DNA from: Imbricaverruca yamaguchii
Lineage: Eukaryota > Arthropoda > Thecostraca > Neoverrucidae
Direction: 5' to 3'
Assembly (NCBI GenBank): GCA_034440575.1
Contig: JAOTOL010001605.1
Location: 482,001 to 546,000, forward strand
Length of the DNA stretch: 64,000 nucleotides
Shown here: piece by piece, positions 13,222 through 23,302 of the stretch
Numbering within the stretch: position 1 is the stretch's first letter
Layout: each line of letters opens with the position of its first letter
Position numbers and translations under genes: made by a program
Notes under the pieces: model-generated
The model's input: the letters and a program-made list of their open reading frames with translations, nothing else
Databases searched by the model: none
What the model was told of the DNA's origin: nothing

Positions 13222-15249
13222 TTAAAGTCGAGTTCTGGGCCGAGTGTTCGCCGATTCCTGATCCGGTGGTGAGCCTGATGGCGGCAAACCTCGTTTCTGT
13301 GCCCCCAGCCGGGGAGGAGGCGGGGGAGGGCCCATGTCATGGGTAGCCTGAGCTACCGCTGGTCCCTCAATTCGCCTTCGTGGCGATGGGGTAGCCGACC
13401 TTTGGAAAGGAGGCTTTTCAGGGTCTTGGCGGCTCGTCGCCCGAGCCCTCTCCATTTGTGCCAGGCGCGCCCTCTTCGCCTCGCGGGCGCGCCTCTCGGC
13501 CTCCTGATAGTGGAGGTTGATGTCGGGTATTTATCGGGTGTTACCGGACGGGGATGCAGGTGCGGATGTGGAACTCGATGGTGGTGGCGAGTGGAGGGAA
13601 GGGGGGTCTGGAAGGGAAGAGGTGGAGATGGTTGATTTGGAGAGGGTGGTGGGGTGTGCAGGTGAGGGAAGGTTGATGAGAGGACGGGAGATGATGGGTG
13701 GGGATTTCAAGGGTGTTGAGGTACATGTGGAAGGGCCTGGGTTGGATGGGAATGACTGAGGGGGCCTCTTCGACCGTTGGACCAGTGTCCACTCCCCGCC
13801 CTCGAGGATTGATCGGGAGGGGGCCTCCGATGCACGAGAGGCACTTCCACTCGTGGAGGGTCTATCCTCAATTTTCTCGGCGTCGTCGTGGGCTGACGGA
13901 CCTGGCGTTGCCGGCAACGCTACAGTCACCCCGGATGGTCGTAACAGTGTCATTAACTGATCAATCAGTTCATAAACCTTGTTGGGTTGTAAATGTTGTG
14001 TGGCTGTCAGAGTAGTTTTACTCGACTGGCCAGCTACCTTTCCTGCGTATGTAACTTTGGGGTGGATGCTATCATACATATTCCTGGCCTCTCGAAACGA
14101 AATATTTTTGGTACACTTCAGCGAAATTATTTCCTTCTCTTTCTTGTAAGTGGGACATGATCTGTAGAACGTACTGTGTGCACTCTGACCCTCTCCACAA
14201 TTAACACACCAGGGTGCTTCAGCATTGCAATGGTCCGACGCGTGCTCAGATGAACCACATCTTCCACACGCGGGACGGTTGCGGCAGGACTGTGTTGTGT
14301 GGCAAAACCTCTGACAGCGGAAGCACCGCATGAGATTTGGGATAAACTGTCTGACCTTGACAGTTATGTAACCTACACGGACAGACGCCGGTAAGTCCAT
14401 CGAATCAAATGTTAAAATAATATTGTTGGTGGGCTGTAACTCATTACCTTTCCTTACTGTGAGCCTTCGTGCTAGAATAACGCCATCGTCAGCTAATCCA
14501 TCTGTAATTTCATCATCACTAACACCTCTCAAATCGAAACAGTTGATGACTCCCTTAGAGTGGTTTTTCGTTTTGTGTGTTTCGACCGTGATGGGTATGG
14601 TCATGATTTTTCTACCCTGCTGATCCCTGGTTAAATACCTAAATTCCTTTGCCAGAAGTGTTTTATTCGACTCGTCAGCGTCTTCAAATTCTACTTCAAG
14701 GCCACCGTCTCTGAGTTTGTCACAACGTTTGATCCGTCCAAAACGATCGCAACCGTCCAGTCTCTGGAATGGAGAAAGAGATGACAGCTTCCTTGCCCCT
14801 TCAGCGGCTTGTAGAACAAGAATACGGGGGGAAGAGAACCTGCTGGCTACACCGTAGGAGAATGTGTTTCTGTTCGCGTTCTGGCCACCGTAAGGTGGAC
14901 CAGGTTGGGTTTTTGTGTTTTGTGATGCCATGTGATATTGGCAGTGGTCTAGAACAATGCTATCGTCACTGTTGGGTTTCCTCTGGGGAAGGGAGGTACC
15001 TGGGAGGCAGGGAGATTGATGATTTGGTGTAGGTACATTTCCTTCTCGAGTCGTGGAGGTGTTCTTCGAGCGTGCCTCGAGCTCTTGTTGCTTCTTGATT
15101 CTTGATTCTCCTCCTTGAATTATTGCTTCTTGCTCCTCTTCTCTTCTTGCCTCTTGGGCTTCTTCGGTTTCTTGAACTTTCTGGTGTCGCCCCTGTGTGC
15201 GGGGACTCGTGTACTCTTTCACTAGCTCCCTGCGGAATGACCTCTTCAT
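13222..15249 (-). pseudogene. LINE ORF1: gag-like nucleic-acid-binding protein with CCHC knuckles
   Basis: An open stretch of 572 residues from 15249 to 13531. It has an N-terminal charged coil (KVQETEEAQEARREEEQE), a central RNA-binding-like region (about residues 140-290), then zinc knuckles from CFRCQRFCHTTQSC through CGRCGSSEHASDHC to CVNCGEGQSAHS with CPTYKKEKEI after them. The C-terminus is Pro/Ser-rich. A TAA at 13531-13533 ends the frame, but the same frame reopens and runs to 13222 with more basic and Pro-rich sequence. The stop may therefore be a nonsense change in a longer ORF1, though a natural end at 13531 is possible. Confidence 0.75.
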
Positions 15250-15747
15250 GTCTCCTCACGAGCATGTTTAAATTCTTGAGAGGAAGTCTCACTTGTATGC
15301 GAAAAAGTCGTGCTCTGGCAGCCTGTGCGGCATTCATGGCGCGCCTCGTGCGCGAGCACGGCTGCATTAACAACAACACCTGCGTCGGGAGATTTATCAA
15401 TGCGCAGCTATCGCACATGAGGACAGTCGTTTTCATGTACTTTTGACATCTTTCGTACCCTACATTTTTTTAGCATTTATGTCTATGTGCTAATTCTAAA
15501 TTAGCTCTTTGTTTTGTGACTTTACTAAAATGTATGGCCGGTGCCCCAGGGTTGAAGCGGTTAAGACGTTGAGTGTTTTCGTGTCTTGCCCGTGCTTATT
15601 CTGTGGTTGTTACGTGCTTATTGTCGGCGCCATCGGCGCAGTAGGAAGCAGCCAATGTTGTTGCGTCAGCACCCAGCGCCCCAGACGGAGTACCTCTCCT
15701 CGGGCGCTTTGGGTCTGGCGGTTTTGCATTGCTCCTGTAGCTCGGTT

Positions 15748-15912
15748 GAGCCGGTCAGTCCCCGGAGCCGGTCAGTCCCCGGAGCCGGTCAGTCCCCGGA
15801 GCCGGTCAGTCCCCGGAGCCGGTCAGTCCCCGGAGCCGGTCAGTCCCCGGAGCCGGTCAGTCCCCGGAGCCGGTCAGTCCCCGGAACCGGTCAGTCTCTG
15901 GTGCCGGTCATT
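15748..15912 (+). repeat. 17-bp minisatellite (GCCGGTCAGTCCCCGGA)
   Basis: About nine nearly perfect tandem units. A related single unit (GCCGGTTAGTCTCTGGA) lies at about 16690-16720, beyond an AT-rich block, so the array seems to have been split by later sequence. Confidence 0.9.
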
Positions 15913-15929
15913 CGCCGGAGTAGGTCAGT

Positions 15930-16269
15930 TGCAGACCTGTGCTCGACTCAATTATTTTTAGTCGACTCACATGTGACTCAAAGATCTTGAGATCTGTTTC
16001 GACTCATGATTCAGAGCAGGTCAAAATTATTTGATTCGACTCAATTTGGACTCTGAGCTCACACGACATGATTCGACTCGCGACTCTAACAGACTTACAT
16101 GAATTTTAATCGATTCAGCTCCGGCTCAGTGATATCAGACTCTTGAGGCATATGATTTAGTGTGCACTGCCCAGACATTATATATATGTGTATATATACA
16201 TATATGCACATATATAAATATATATAAATATACGATATATTCATGTACAGATATTTATATATATATAAG

Positions 16270-16327
<58 letters not shown>

Positions 16328-16690
16328 CATATATATACACATATTTATACATATGTATATTTGTAAGTCCCCTACTTGATGATTATGTTGTTCCTAAGTA
16401 TGAATAGTTATGCTGTGTTTTTACCCCAACTTTGTGTCACGGCATACTATTCACAGAAATACACGATTTATATCATTTGTTCCTAACTTGCATTTCAGTC
16501 ACATGACTCCAATGTCTTATTGCGATTTGAAAGACTGATTCATGATTCGTCCCATTTATAAAAAAAGAAGATATGATTCAACTCACGACTCAAGATTGTG
16601 GAAAAGAGTCGATTGAACTCGCGACTCGTCCAAAAACGATTGATTCATGAGTAGATTTCGATTCAACTCGAGTCGAGCACAAGTCTGGTT
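15930..16690. repeat. GACTCG-rich repeat flanks around a TA-rich microsatellite
   Basis: The words GACTCA, GACTCG and CGACTC recur on both sides (15945-16100 and 16560-16680) of a TA/ATAC microsatellite at about 16175-16360, whose longest TA run is near 16277-16322. No gene is visible. Confidence 0.7.
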
Positions 16691-16699
16691 AGTCGCCGG

Positions 16700-17100
16700 A
16701 GCCGGTTAGTCTCTGGAGCTGGAGCCCCTGAGCCTGGACCTAGTCGTGACGTTGTCCCACCAGCCCGCGCATCAGCTCCGCGTGACAGAGGCGGCGACGT
16801 CGGCCGGCCCTGAGGAAGAGGACTTCGCTCTTTTGATCTGGCCATCTCGAACACGTTTGAGGTGGACAGTGCGCTGTGTCATCCTGTGGTGAAAACATTG
16901 CCATAATTGTGTTCCGGACGAATTATTTATCGACCATCGCTGTCGCTTGTTATGTCAGTACTGAATTGGAAGTCCAATATGTTTGGGTGACCATATTTGG
17001 TGAAAATGAGCTGCAAGGGAGAGTTAGAAAATGGTTAGCATATGGTACTTTTGCCAAGGCCACAACATGATAATCTTAAAGGACGAAACACTTACAGCAC
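16700..17100. other. No gene seen
   Basis: Short frames only, with no recognisable domain or repeat. Confidence 0.3.
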
Positions 17101-17108
17101 AGATACTG

Positions 17109-17284
17109 CACTCTCTCTTTCTCTCTCTCCCTCTCTGTCTCTCTCGCCATCTCCCTCTTTCTCGCTCTCTCTCCCTCTCTGTCTCTCTCGCTATCTCCCT
17201 CTCTCTCACTCTCTCTCTCGCTCTCTCTCGCTCTCACCATCTCTCGCTCTCTCTCTCGCTCTCTCTCTCTCGCTCTCTCTTGTT
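17109..17284. repeat. CT-rich (CTCTCTCT/CTCGCTCT) microsatellite
   Basis: About 175 bp of pyrimidine-only CTCT repeats with occasional CG and CCAT interruptions. Confidence 0.9.
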
Positions 17285-17679
17285 TCGGCTGCCATTTTGT
17301 CCTCTTGTCCTGGCATGTTCAAACTGACTCACTTTTTAGCGATCGCTTTCCTATTCATCAAATAATTGAATGCTCGTTTGCTGTTGTATGTATGCTGAAT
17401 AATTGAATGCTGCTGTGTTCCACAACAATGTAAGTCAGTGCTGCTGTATTCCGCACAATGTAGGTATCTGGTATCTTTTTGCCGAGCCATCCCTTTACAA
17501 TGGAGGGTACGTGGAATTATTGCTCAGTGGTAATACAACCCCGCAAAGGTAATATTTCTGGATTAAAAACAATTGGAGAAGAAGTTGTGTCAAATGATGG
17601 TGTATTCAGCCGTACAGCCCATCATTCATTCATTCAGGTGGAGTCGGTTAGGAATATTAGCTGTTGTTAGAGTAGCAGC

Positions 17680-18126
17680 CACATGTCGTGCGCCCCCTCC
17701 TTCCGGTTCCGCCGCTCAAGCACCACACTTCATGGTAAACCGTGTCGGCCGAGTTCGATGAGTAGCGAGTGTCAAGTACCGACCATACCGCCTCTTGATG
17801 TTGCCGCCGCCACATCACCCGAAGCCGCCGACAACAGAGGGTCGGAGCGCGGCCGGCCAAAGATAGCCGGGTGTCACGTGGCCGGCCACCGACGGGCCGG
17901 TCGATGGCGTCGGCCGCCGGCGCGCGTCAAACACGACGGTAGTCAGCTGATCGTCGGACGGCCGCTGGCTCGGCGCCGACGCCGACGCCGCCGCCGCCCG
18001 CAGAAGGTCGTCAGCGTCGGCGGCTGGACAGTCGCAACACGCCCGTCTCGCGGAGGGTCGCCGACGCAAGGCGGCGCAGCCACAGCGGGAGTGGATTCGG
18101 CGTCTGTGGCCAAAGGTCGCCCTCAG
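17680..18126 (+). other. GC-rich block ending in a consensus splice donor; possible exon
   Basis: A CpG-rich stretch stays open on the plus strand from 17683. It ends at CCTCAG|GTGAGC, a strong donor at 18127. The predicted peptide is Arg/Pro/Ala-rich with a run of arginines and matches no family I know. It could be the first exon or 5' UTR of an unidentified gene, or chance openness in GC-rich DNA. A 56-bp array begins right after the donor. Confidence 0.3.
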
Positions 18127-18978
18127 GTGAGCAGGTCCCGGACACGGCCGGTCAGCTGCCGCCCGTCCACCGCCGGGGTCAAGGGAGCAGGACACGGACA
18201 CGGCCGGTCAGCCGCCGCCCGTCCACCGCCGGGGTCAAGGGAGCAGGTCACGGACACGGCCGGTCAGCCGCCGCCCGTCCACCGCCGGGGTCAAGGGAGC
18301 AGGTCACGGACACGGCCTGTCAGCCGCCGCCCGTCCACCGCCGGGGTCAAGGGAGCAGGTCACGGACACGGCCGGTCAGCCGCCGCCCGTCCACCGCCGG
18401 GGTCAAGGGAGCAGGTCACGGACACGGCCGGTCAGCCGCCGCCCGTCCACCGCCGGGGTCAAGGGAGCAGGTCACGGACACGGCCGGTCAGCCGCCGCCC
18501 GTCCACCGCCGGGGTCAAGGGAGCAGGTCACGGACACGGCCGGTCAGCCGCCGCCCGTCCACCGCCGGGGTCAAGGGAGCAGGTCCGGACACGGCCGGTC
18601 AGCCGCCGCCCGTCACCGCCGGAGGTCACGGACACGGCCTGTCAGCCGCCGCCCGTCCACCGCCGGGGTCAAGGGAGCAGGTCACGGACACGGCCTGTCA
18701 GCCGCCGCCCGTCCACCGCCGGGGTCAAGGGAGCAGGTCACGGACACGGCCGGTCAGCCGCCGCCCGTCCACCGCCGGGGTCAAGGGAGCAGGTCACGGA
18801 CACGGCCGGTCAGCCGCCGCCCGTCCACCGCCGGGGTCAAGGGAGCAGGTCACGGACACGGCCGGTCAGCCGCCGCCCGCTCAACCGCCGGGGTCAAGGG
18901 AGCAGGTCACGGACACGGCCGGTCAGCCGCCGCCCGCCCACCGCCGGGGTCAAGGGAGCGGGTCACGGACACGATAGG
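18127..18978 (+). repeat. 56-bp GC-rich minisatellite
   Basis: About 15 units of 56 bp (core words ACGGACACGGCCGGTCAG and CCGCCGGGGTCAAGGGAGC). The unit length is not a multiple of three and all plus frames are open within it, so the long plus frame (17683-19020) repeats every 56 residues as an artefact. Two units near 18580-18640 carry small deletions. Confidence 0.95.
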
Positions 18979-18986
18979 GGGTCAGC

Positions 18987-19170
18987 GGGGGTGGGGATGG
19001 CAGAGTGGTTTAGGTGTTGAGCTCTGGGTGCCAAAGGTCCCGGGTTTAACACTCGCACCACTACATTTCCCAATCCCGCGGCCCACCAGCGAAACAGCGC
19101 GGGTGGCTCCGTTAGCTGTGGTCGTGCATGAAGTGCATCAAGCACCACCCAATAAACAACAACAGACAGG
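18987..19170 (+). mobile_element. tRNA-derived SINE, family B, copy 1
   Basis: The head reads like a tRNA with box A TGGCAGAGTGGTTTAGG and box B GGGTTTAACACTC. The body contains CCCAATCCCGCGGCCCACC and GCGAAACAGCGCGGG, and the tail ends in AATAAACAACAACAGACAGG. A second copy lies on the minus strand at 51815-52012 with the same order of parts. It is not a functional tRNA because no acceptor stem closes. Confidence 0.8.
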
Positions 19171-20449
19171 ACGGTCAACTGCCCCCCCTCCCTACCGCCA
19201 GTCAGTGGGTACAGATCACGGGAGAGCGATACTGCCCCCCCCCCCCCAGTGGCGGCATCGATACCCGCCCAGGTGACGAAGGCTGAACTTATATGCTCCC
19301 TGCACTCTGGTGCTGTCGACATGCGACACATCGAGTTCTCAGATGTTTTTCGGCCTTGTGCCCATGGCAGTCGCCAGGCTTTCAAGGTTGGGGAGGGAGA
19401 AAAATCAAGCTTTTGCCCACATTTCTCCAAATTGTTGCTCAAAGACCCAAAAAGAAGTCGGATTTAGACCAAAATGTTTTGATGTTTGGAAAGTAATCCT
19501 GGTGCCAGGAGGAAACTGGACATGAACTTGGTTTCTATTGAAGAAAAAAAAAACAGGGAAGTCAAACTTAACAGCGCATGCTGTCAATGACAGACTAAGA
19601 GCCTTTTCATGAGCATTTTGAGCAAAAACACCAAGGACGCCTTCTAACCAAAATGAACAGACGAAATGTAAATGTGGCACAAGGTAGCAAATCGGGCGCC
19701 AGATAAATTCTGCCCACTTGCAAACACTGTCAGACACCATCCCATTTCAGCGCATGAAAGACGAACGCACTTAAGTGCCCCATCCTATACGAAGAATTTA
19801 TTTGTCCCCAGATATTAACCGTTGGTGTTTCGCGGCCCCCTTCTTCAGTTTGTAATGTGATAATTTTGGATCTCCTGTTTTTTGGCCCCGGATTCAAGGC
19901 TTTCATTGGCGGCTCCAGCGGCTGATTCCTGTAGGAACAATTTCATGGTTCCTACATGAGTGTAGGGACCATGAAATTGTTTATATGGAAGAAATACCTG
20001 AATGGACCATTTTTTAGCTAATGCTCATTGGTCTCATTATCAGTGTTTTAATTATTCCATTGGAACATGTCGCATATTGTCGATGGAGCAAATAAGAGGA
20101 AGCCTCAGTGCCGGCTCCACGGTTTCTTACACTCACGGACAAGAACAGTTTCGCTCGATCTTTCCATTAATCGCCATAGGTGTAATGCTAAATTTGATTA
20201 CAAGTGTGGTGTAAGAGTCTCCCACGTCCCGGACAGCTGAGCCGCCCACGCAGGTATCTACTGCCAGGACCGCAACCGCCAGCTCATGCAGATGGGATCT
20301 AAGCTTCGCTCACCAGCACCAATGGCCCCTCCACCCCCCCCCCACAAAAAGAAGAAGGAGAAGAAGAAATTATATGACACATTTATTATGACACCACCAG
20401 GCAAGACAGCGATCTGCACGTGCCCAGATCGCGAACCAGCATGGGCAAT
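19171..20449. other. No gene seen
   Basis: Two poly-C tracts (near 19237 and 20332), an A run near 19540 and short frames. An inverted match ATGGTTCCTACATGAGTGTAG / GGACCATGAAATTGTTTA lies around 19945-19985 and could form a small hairpin. Nothing coding was recognised. Confidence 0.35.
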
Positions 20450-20720
20450 CGACGTCATTGTAGTCGTGCCGCTAGACTGTATAATGCCTTGCCGCCCGAT
20501 CTGACGCGGCTAACCATCCCTCTGTTTGGGCCGCACCCAAAGCGTCACCTGCGTAGGAACCCGGATTGTGGAGGCACTTGACGCCTTATTTATGTGTCTG
20601 TTTTTATGACTGCTTGTAGATGATATCTGAATGCATGCTACCATTGCCGACCTCTTTTTTATTTGCATGACGTGAGGCTATAATAGCCACGAGCTAATTG
20701 TAGATGGCCTTAATACATGT
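20450..20720 (+). mobile_element. Probable 3' scrap of a non-LTR retrotransposon
   Basis: One plus frame at about 20460-20580 reads RLYNALPPDLTRL then PLFGPHPKRHLRRN and a stop. This resembles the extreme C-terminus of LINE ORF2 proteins (the RxYNxLPxxL segment before a short basic tail). It is followed by about 130 bp of AT-rich 3' UTR-like sequence. Recognised from that short motif only. Confidence 0.4.
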
Positions 20721-21595
20721 CTATCTGTCTGCGGGGGCGTAGCCCGATCGTGGAACACACACGTCACCTTCTGTCATTAAATCCGAAGCCGAAGATATAT
20801 CTGCTTAGCATGCTTTGACTACGTAACTGGAACACCAAAAATAAAGCGATCAAAGGTGCCAGAGCCGTAGCCAGAGGGGCTGCCCCCCCCCCCCCGTCTT
20901 CCGCCCCGGCACCAAAAAGTGCACAAGATCAAATAATAAATTTTGGGATTTTCAACATCCAAAACCATGCCGGAAACATTTCATTTCTGTTTCATCACAT
21001 ATATTCTATCTTCTTTTCTGTTGGGGGACGAGGAGAGGCGAGTTGTCAGGAAAGTTATGGTTGCGACGCTGAAAGGTAGTAACGTTTTGTCCATATTCCC
21101 TGCGGCTACCTACCATGCATGTGTCTCACTTGCATACTTCACTGCACTGGTATACCTCTGTGACTCAGAAAAAGCCAATGGCTTCCGCAGGAAATCATGT
21201 TAGTGATTGTAAACGCGCATGCCTCGTTCCAAATGCGGTATTTCCTGCCAAGAACGATAATAGCAACGACTTATCCGAGCCGAAATATCGCACTAAAGTG
21301 ATTCACTTCTCGACCAGGATAGACAGTGCGAGAAAATAAGCACGTTTACTTAGTGATACCCCAAAAAACGTTCAAATGCCTTCTGCTGTTCTATTGAGCT
21401 TGAAGTTGCTCTGATCACCTATTGATGGTGTTATAATCAGCTATTCTGCAGGTCGTTCCCCATGATGATATGGCGCAATTTGTTGTTCTGTATGCAAATA
21501 TTTGTAGTATATATGTATGTATTGTGCCGTTCCCTGGTTATTTTTCATGCATGGGATAGGGCAAACTTTTTGAGTGCTATGCAGCTTAACATTCA
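20721..21595. other. No gene seen
   Basis: A poly-C tract near 20884 and short frames; nothing recognised. Confidence 0.3.
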
Positions 21596-21599
21596 ATGG

Positions 21600-21785
21600 C
21601 AAAGAGGGTGCAGGGCCGATCACACTCACATCAGTCTGCCCCGTGGGCATCAGACTCACATCACACCTGCCCCGAAGGCATCACACTCACATCACATCTA
21701 CCACGCGATCATCACACTCACATCAGTATGCCCCGAGGGCGTCACGGTGACATCAGCCTACCCCGAGGGCTTCACGACCTCACTA
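21600..21785 (+). repeat. Degenerate ~30-bp tandem repeat (GGCATCACACTCACATCA)
   Basis: Five to six units built on CCCCGAGGGCATCACACTCACATCA with substitutions. Confidence 0.75.
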
Positions 21786-21789
21786 GCCT

Positions 21790-22142
21790 GCGGCGGCGCG
21801 GCTGGCGCCCCGCTGGAGATGTATTCCGCGGCACGGCCGGCGACACTATTCCGCGGCACGGCCGGCGACACTATTCCGCGGCACGGCCGTCCTCGCCGCC
21901 ACCGGTACCGTCCGTGAGCGTGACTGCGAGCGTCTGTTGCCAGGCCGAGCGGACGGCCGGCGGGACGCCGCCGAGACACTGGAGACTGGACGGGCCGCGA
22001 GCGCGACCGGCGCCGGCAGCCGAGCACCACAGAGCGCGAGCGTGTCTGGTGGTGTCTGGTGAGCGCCGCGGGGTCCAGCGGCCGCCCGTCTGACTACCGC
22101 TGCTGCCGCACCGCTGCTGCACAAGTCAGCCATGGCGCTCGA
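21790..22142 (+). promoter_or_regulatory. CpG-rich block ending in a candidate first coding exon (ATG at 22132)
   Basis: A GC- and CpG-rich 350 bp includes three tandem TTCCGCGGCACGGCCG units. At its end GTCAGCCATGG gives a strong translation-start context. The frame runs ATG GCG CTC GA and is cut by a consensus donor GTGAGT at 22143. This looks like the promoter, 5' UTR and first coding exon of a plus-strand gene. It ends in phase 2, so it cannot join directly to the first resolved ABCC exon at 31271, which needs phase 1. A missing intermediate exon or another gene would be needed. Confidence 0.35.
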
Positions 22143-22825
22143 GTGAGTACACTGCATTGATGTGTATATACATAAAAACATAAATGTACACCTATGTATG
22201 CATGCTTGCATGCTATGTGCATGTGAGTGGTAGTGGATGAGTGTGTGGTGGGGAGATGGTAGGCGTGGATGTGTCGGAGTCGGTTGTTGGTAGAAGTTTG
22301 TTGAAATTCGGCACGCCGTGAATACCGTGTAATTGACGTAATCTTCGAACGATCGCTCTCGCGCCGCTGTTTGACTGATATTACCTCCGTTTCGCGAAAT
22401 GTCTAGCAACCATTAGAGATGTGATATGCAGGGGTGGCGGCCCTGCCGTCGGTGGGTGTTGGGGGTGTGGCGGGTGTGGCGGCGAGGGTTTGTGGGGGTG
22501 GGTGTGCTGTAGGGTGTTAGCTTGTGTTAGGGCTAGTGTGGGAGCTGTGCGTGATGTGGTGCCGGGGTGATCGGTGTGGGTGCGGTGGGAGGTGGGTGTG
22601 GAGCCTGTTGCGGGGTGTTTTGTGATGTGCGAGTCGTGCGGGGTGTGTGAAAGCGAATGGAAACCAAACCCAACTTACTCTGACCGATTGAGCCTATTAG
22701 AGGCTTGATGATCTCAACCAAGACTGAACCTTAACACGGCTGAACCTGGGCTGACTCTTGACTTAGACAGGACTAACCAAGACTGAGCTAAATCCCTCCT
22801 TTGCTGATTGTCCCTTTGTCGGGGG
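22143..22825. other. No gene seen; GT/TG-rich tract
   Basis: From about 22435 to 22640 the plus strand is dominated by GGTGTGG and GGGTGT words. No domain or splice structure was recognised. Confidence 0.35.
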
Positions 22826-22960
22826 TGCATTGTGCTGTGTTTTCCCGCCACCTCCACTACACATCCCTCAAACCCCAGGCGGCTTGGTATTGTTCGAGCT
22901 ACCATCACTAACACGAATTTATATATGTATGCGAGGCCAAATTATTTTGAACACCATATT
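22826..22960 (+). repeat. Dispersed repeat, copy 2
   Basis: Diverged partner of 9220-9345, sharing GGCTTGGTATTGT, TTTATAT, ATGCGAGG and GAACACCAT in order. Confidence 0.5.
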
Positions 22961-23261
22961 TCCCTGCGTGCCTATGTATTTATATATTTAATGAGTATGC
23001 AATCTGTCCGTGGTTTGAATGACTTGTCCCGAGCTGGGACTTTTGGATGCCAATAGTAGTATAATTTTGTGCAATATACCGCACGATATAGGAGCCTGTG
23101 TTTAGCCTCGAGCGGCTTTCGATGGTCCTTAAAGCTAGCTAACTCACATTCATTCTCCCCTTTCACTCACATTGCACATCCCATTCACTCTCTGCTTATT
23201 CATTTATGAATGCTTGGTCTCCAATTTTAGCTCCAGTCCCTCCTCTCCCTCAGCGGAGCAC

Positions 23262-23262
23262 A

Positions 23263-23299
<37 letters not shown>
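23262..23299. repeat. (TA)n microsatellite
   Basis: About 18 TA units. Confidence 0.9.

Positions 23300-23302
<3 letters not shown>

Larger units (their letters stand above)
9830..15450 (-). mobile_element. Non-LTR retrotransposon (LINE) of the Jockey/I group
   Basis: On the minus strand a gag-like ORF1 with CCHC zinc knuckles is followed by ORF2 with an AP-endonuclease and reverse transcriptase. The element is nearly full length: about 5.6 kb including a short 5' leader above 15.25 kb and about 600 bp after ORF2. Each ORF has just one in-frame TAA stop, so this is a recently disabled copy. No RNase H domain was recognised after the RT. The lower boundary is placed at the TA microsatellite by inference. 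Confidence 0.85.

Noticed and set aside
16095..16366. Tyr/Ile-rich open frames
   Set aside because: Readings of the TA/ATAC microsatellite.
17683..19020. 445-residue plus frame with VKGAGHGHGRSAAARPPPGS repeats
   Set aside because: Generated by the 56-bp array. Only the non-repetitive first part up to the donor at 18126 was kept as a weak exon candidate.
18987..19065. Functional tRNA gene
   Set aside because: Box A and box B are present but the acceptor stem does not pair, and the body continues into a SINE with a second copy at 51.8-52.0 kb.
22132..22142. Direct splice from the 22.13-kb mini-exon to ABCC exon 1 at 31271
   Set aside because: It ends in phase 2. With the correct frame of exon 1 (LKPFRSSSK) phase 1 is required. 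The join works only in the frame that lacks ABCC5 resemblance and breaks at exon 2.
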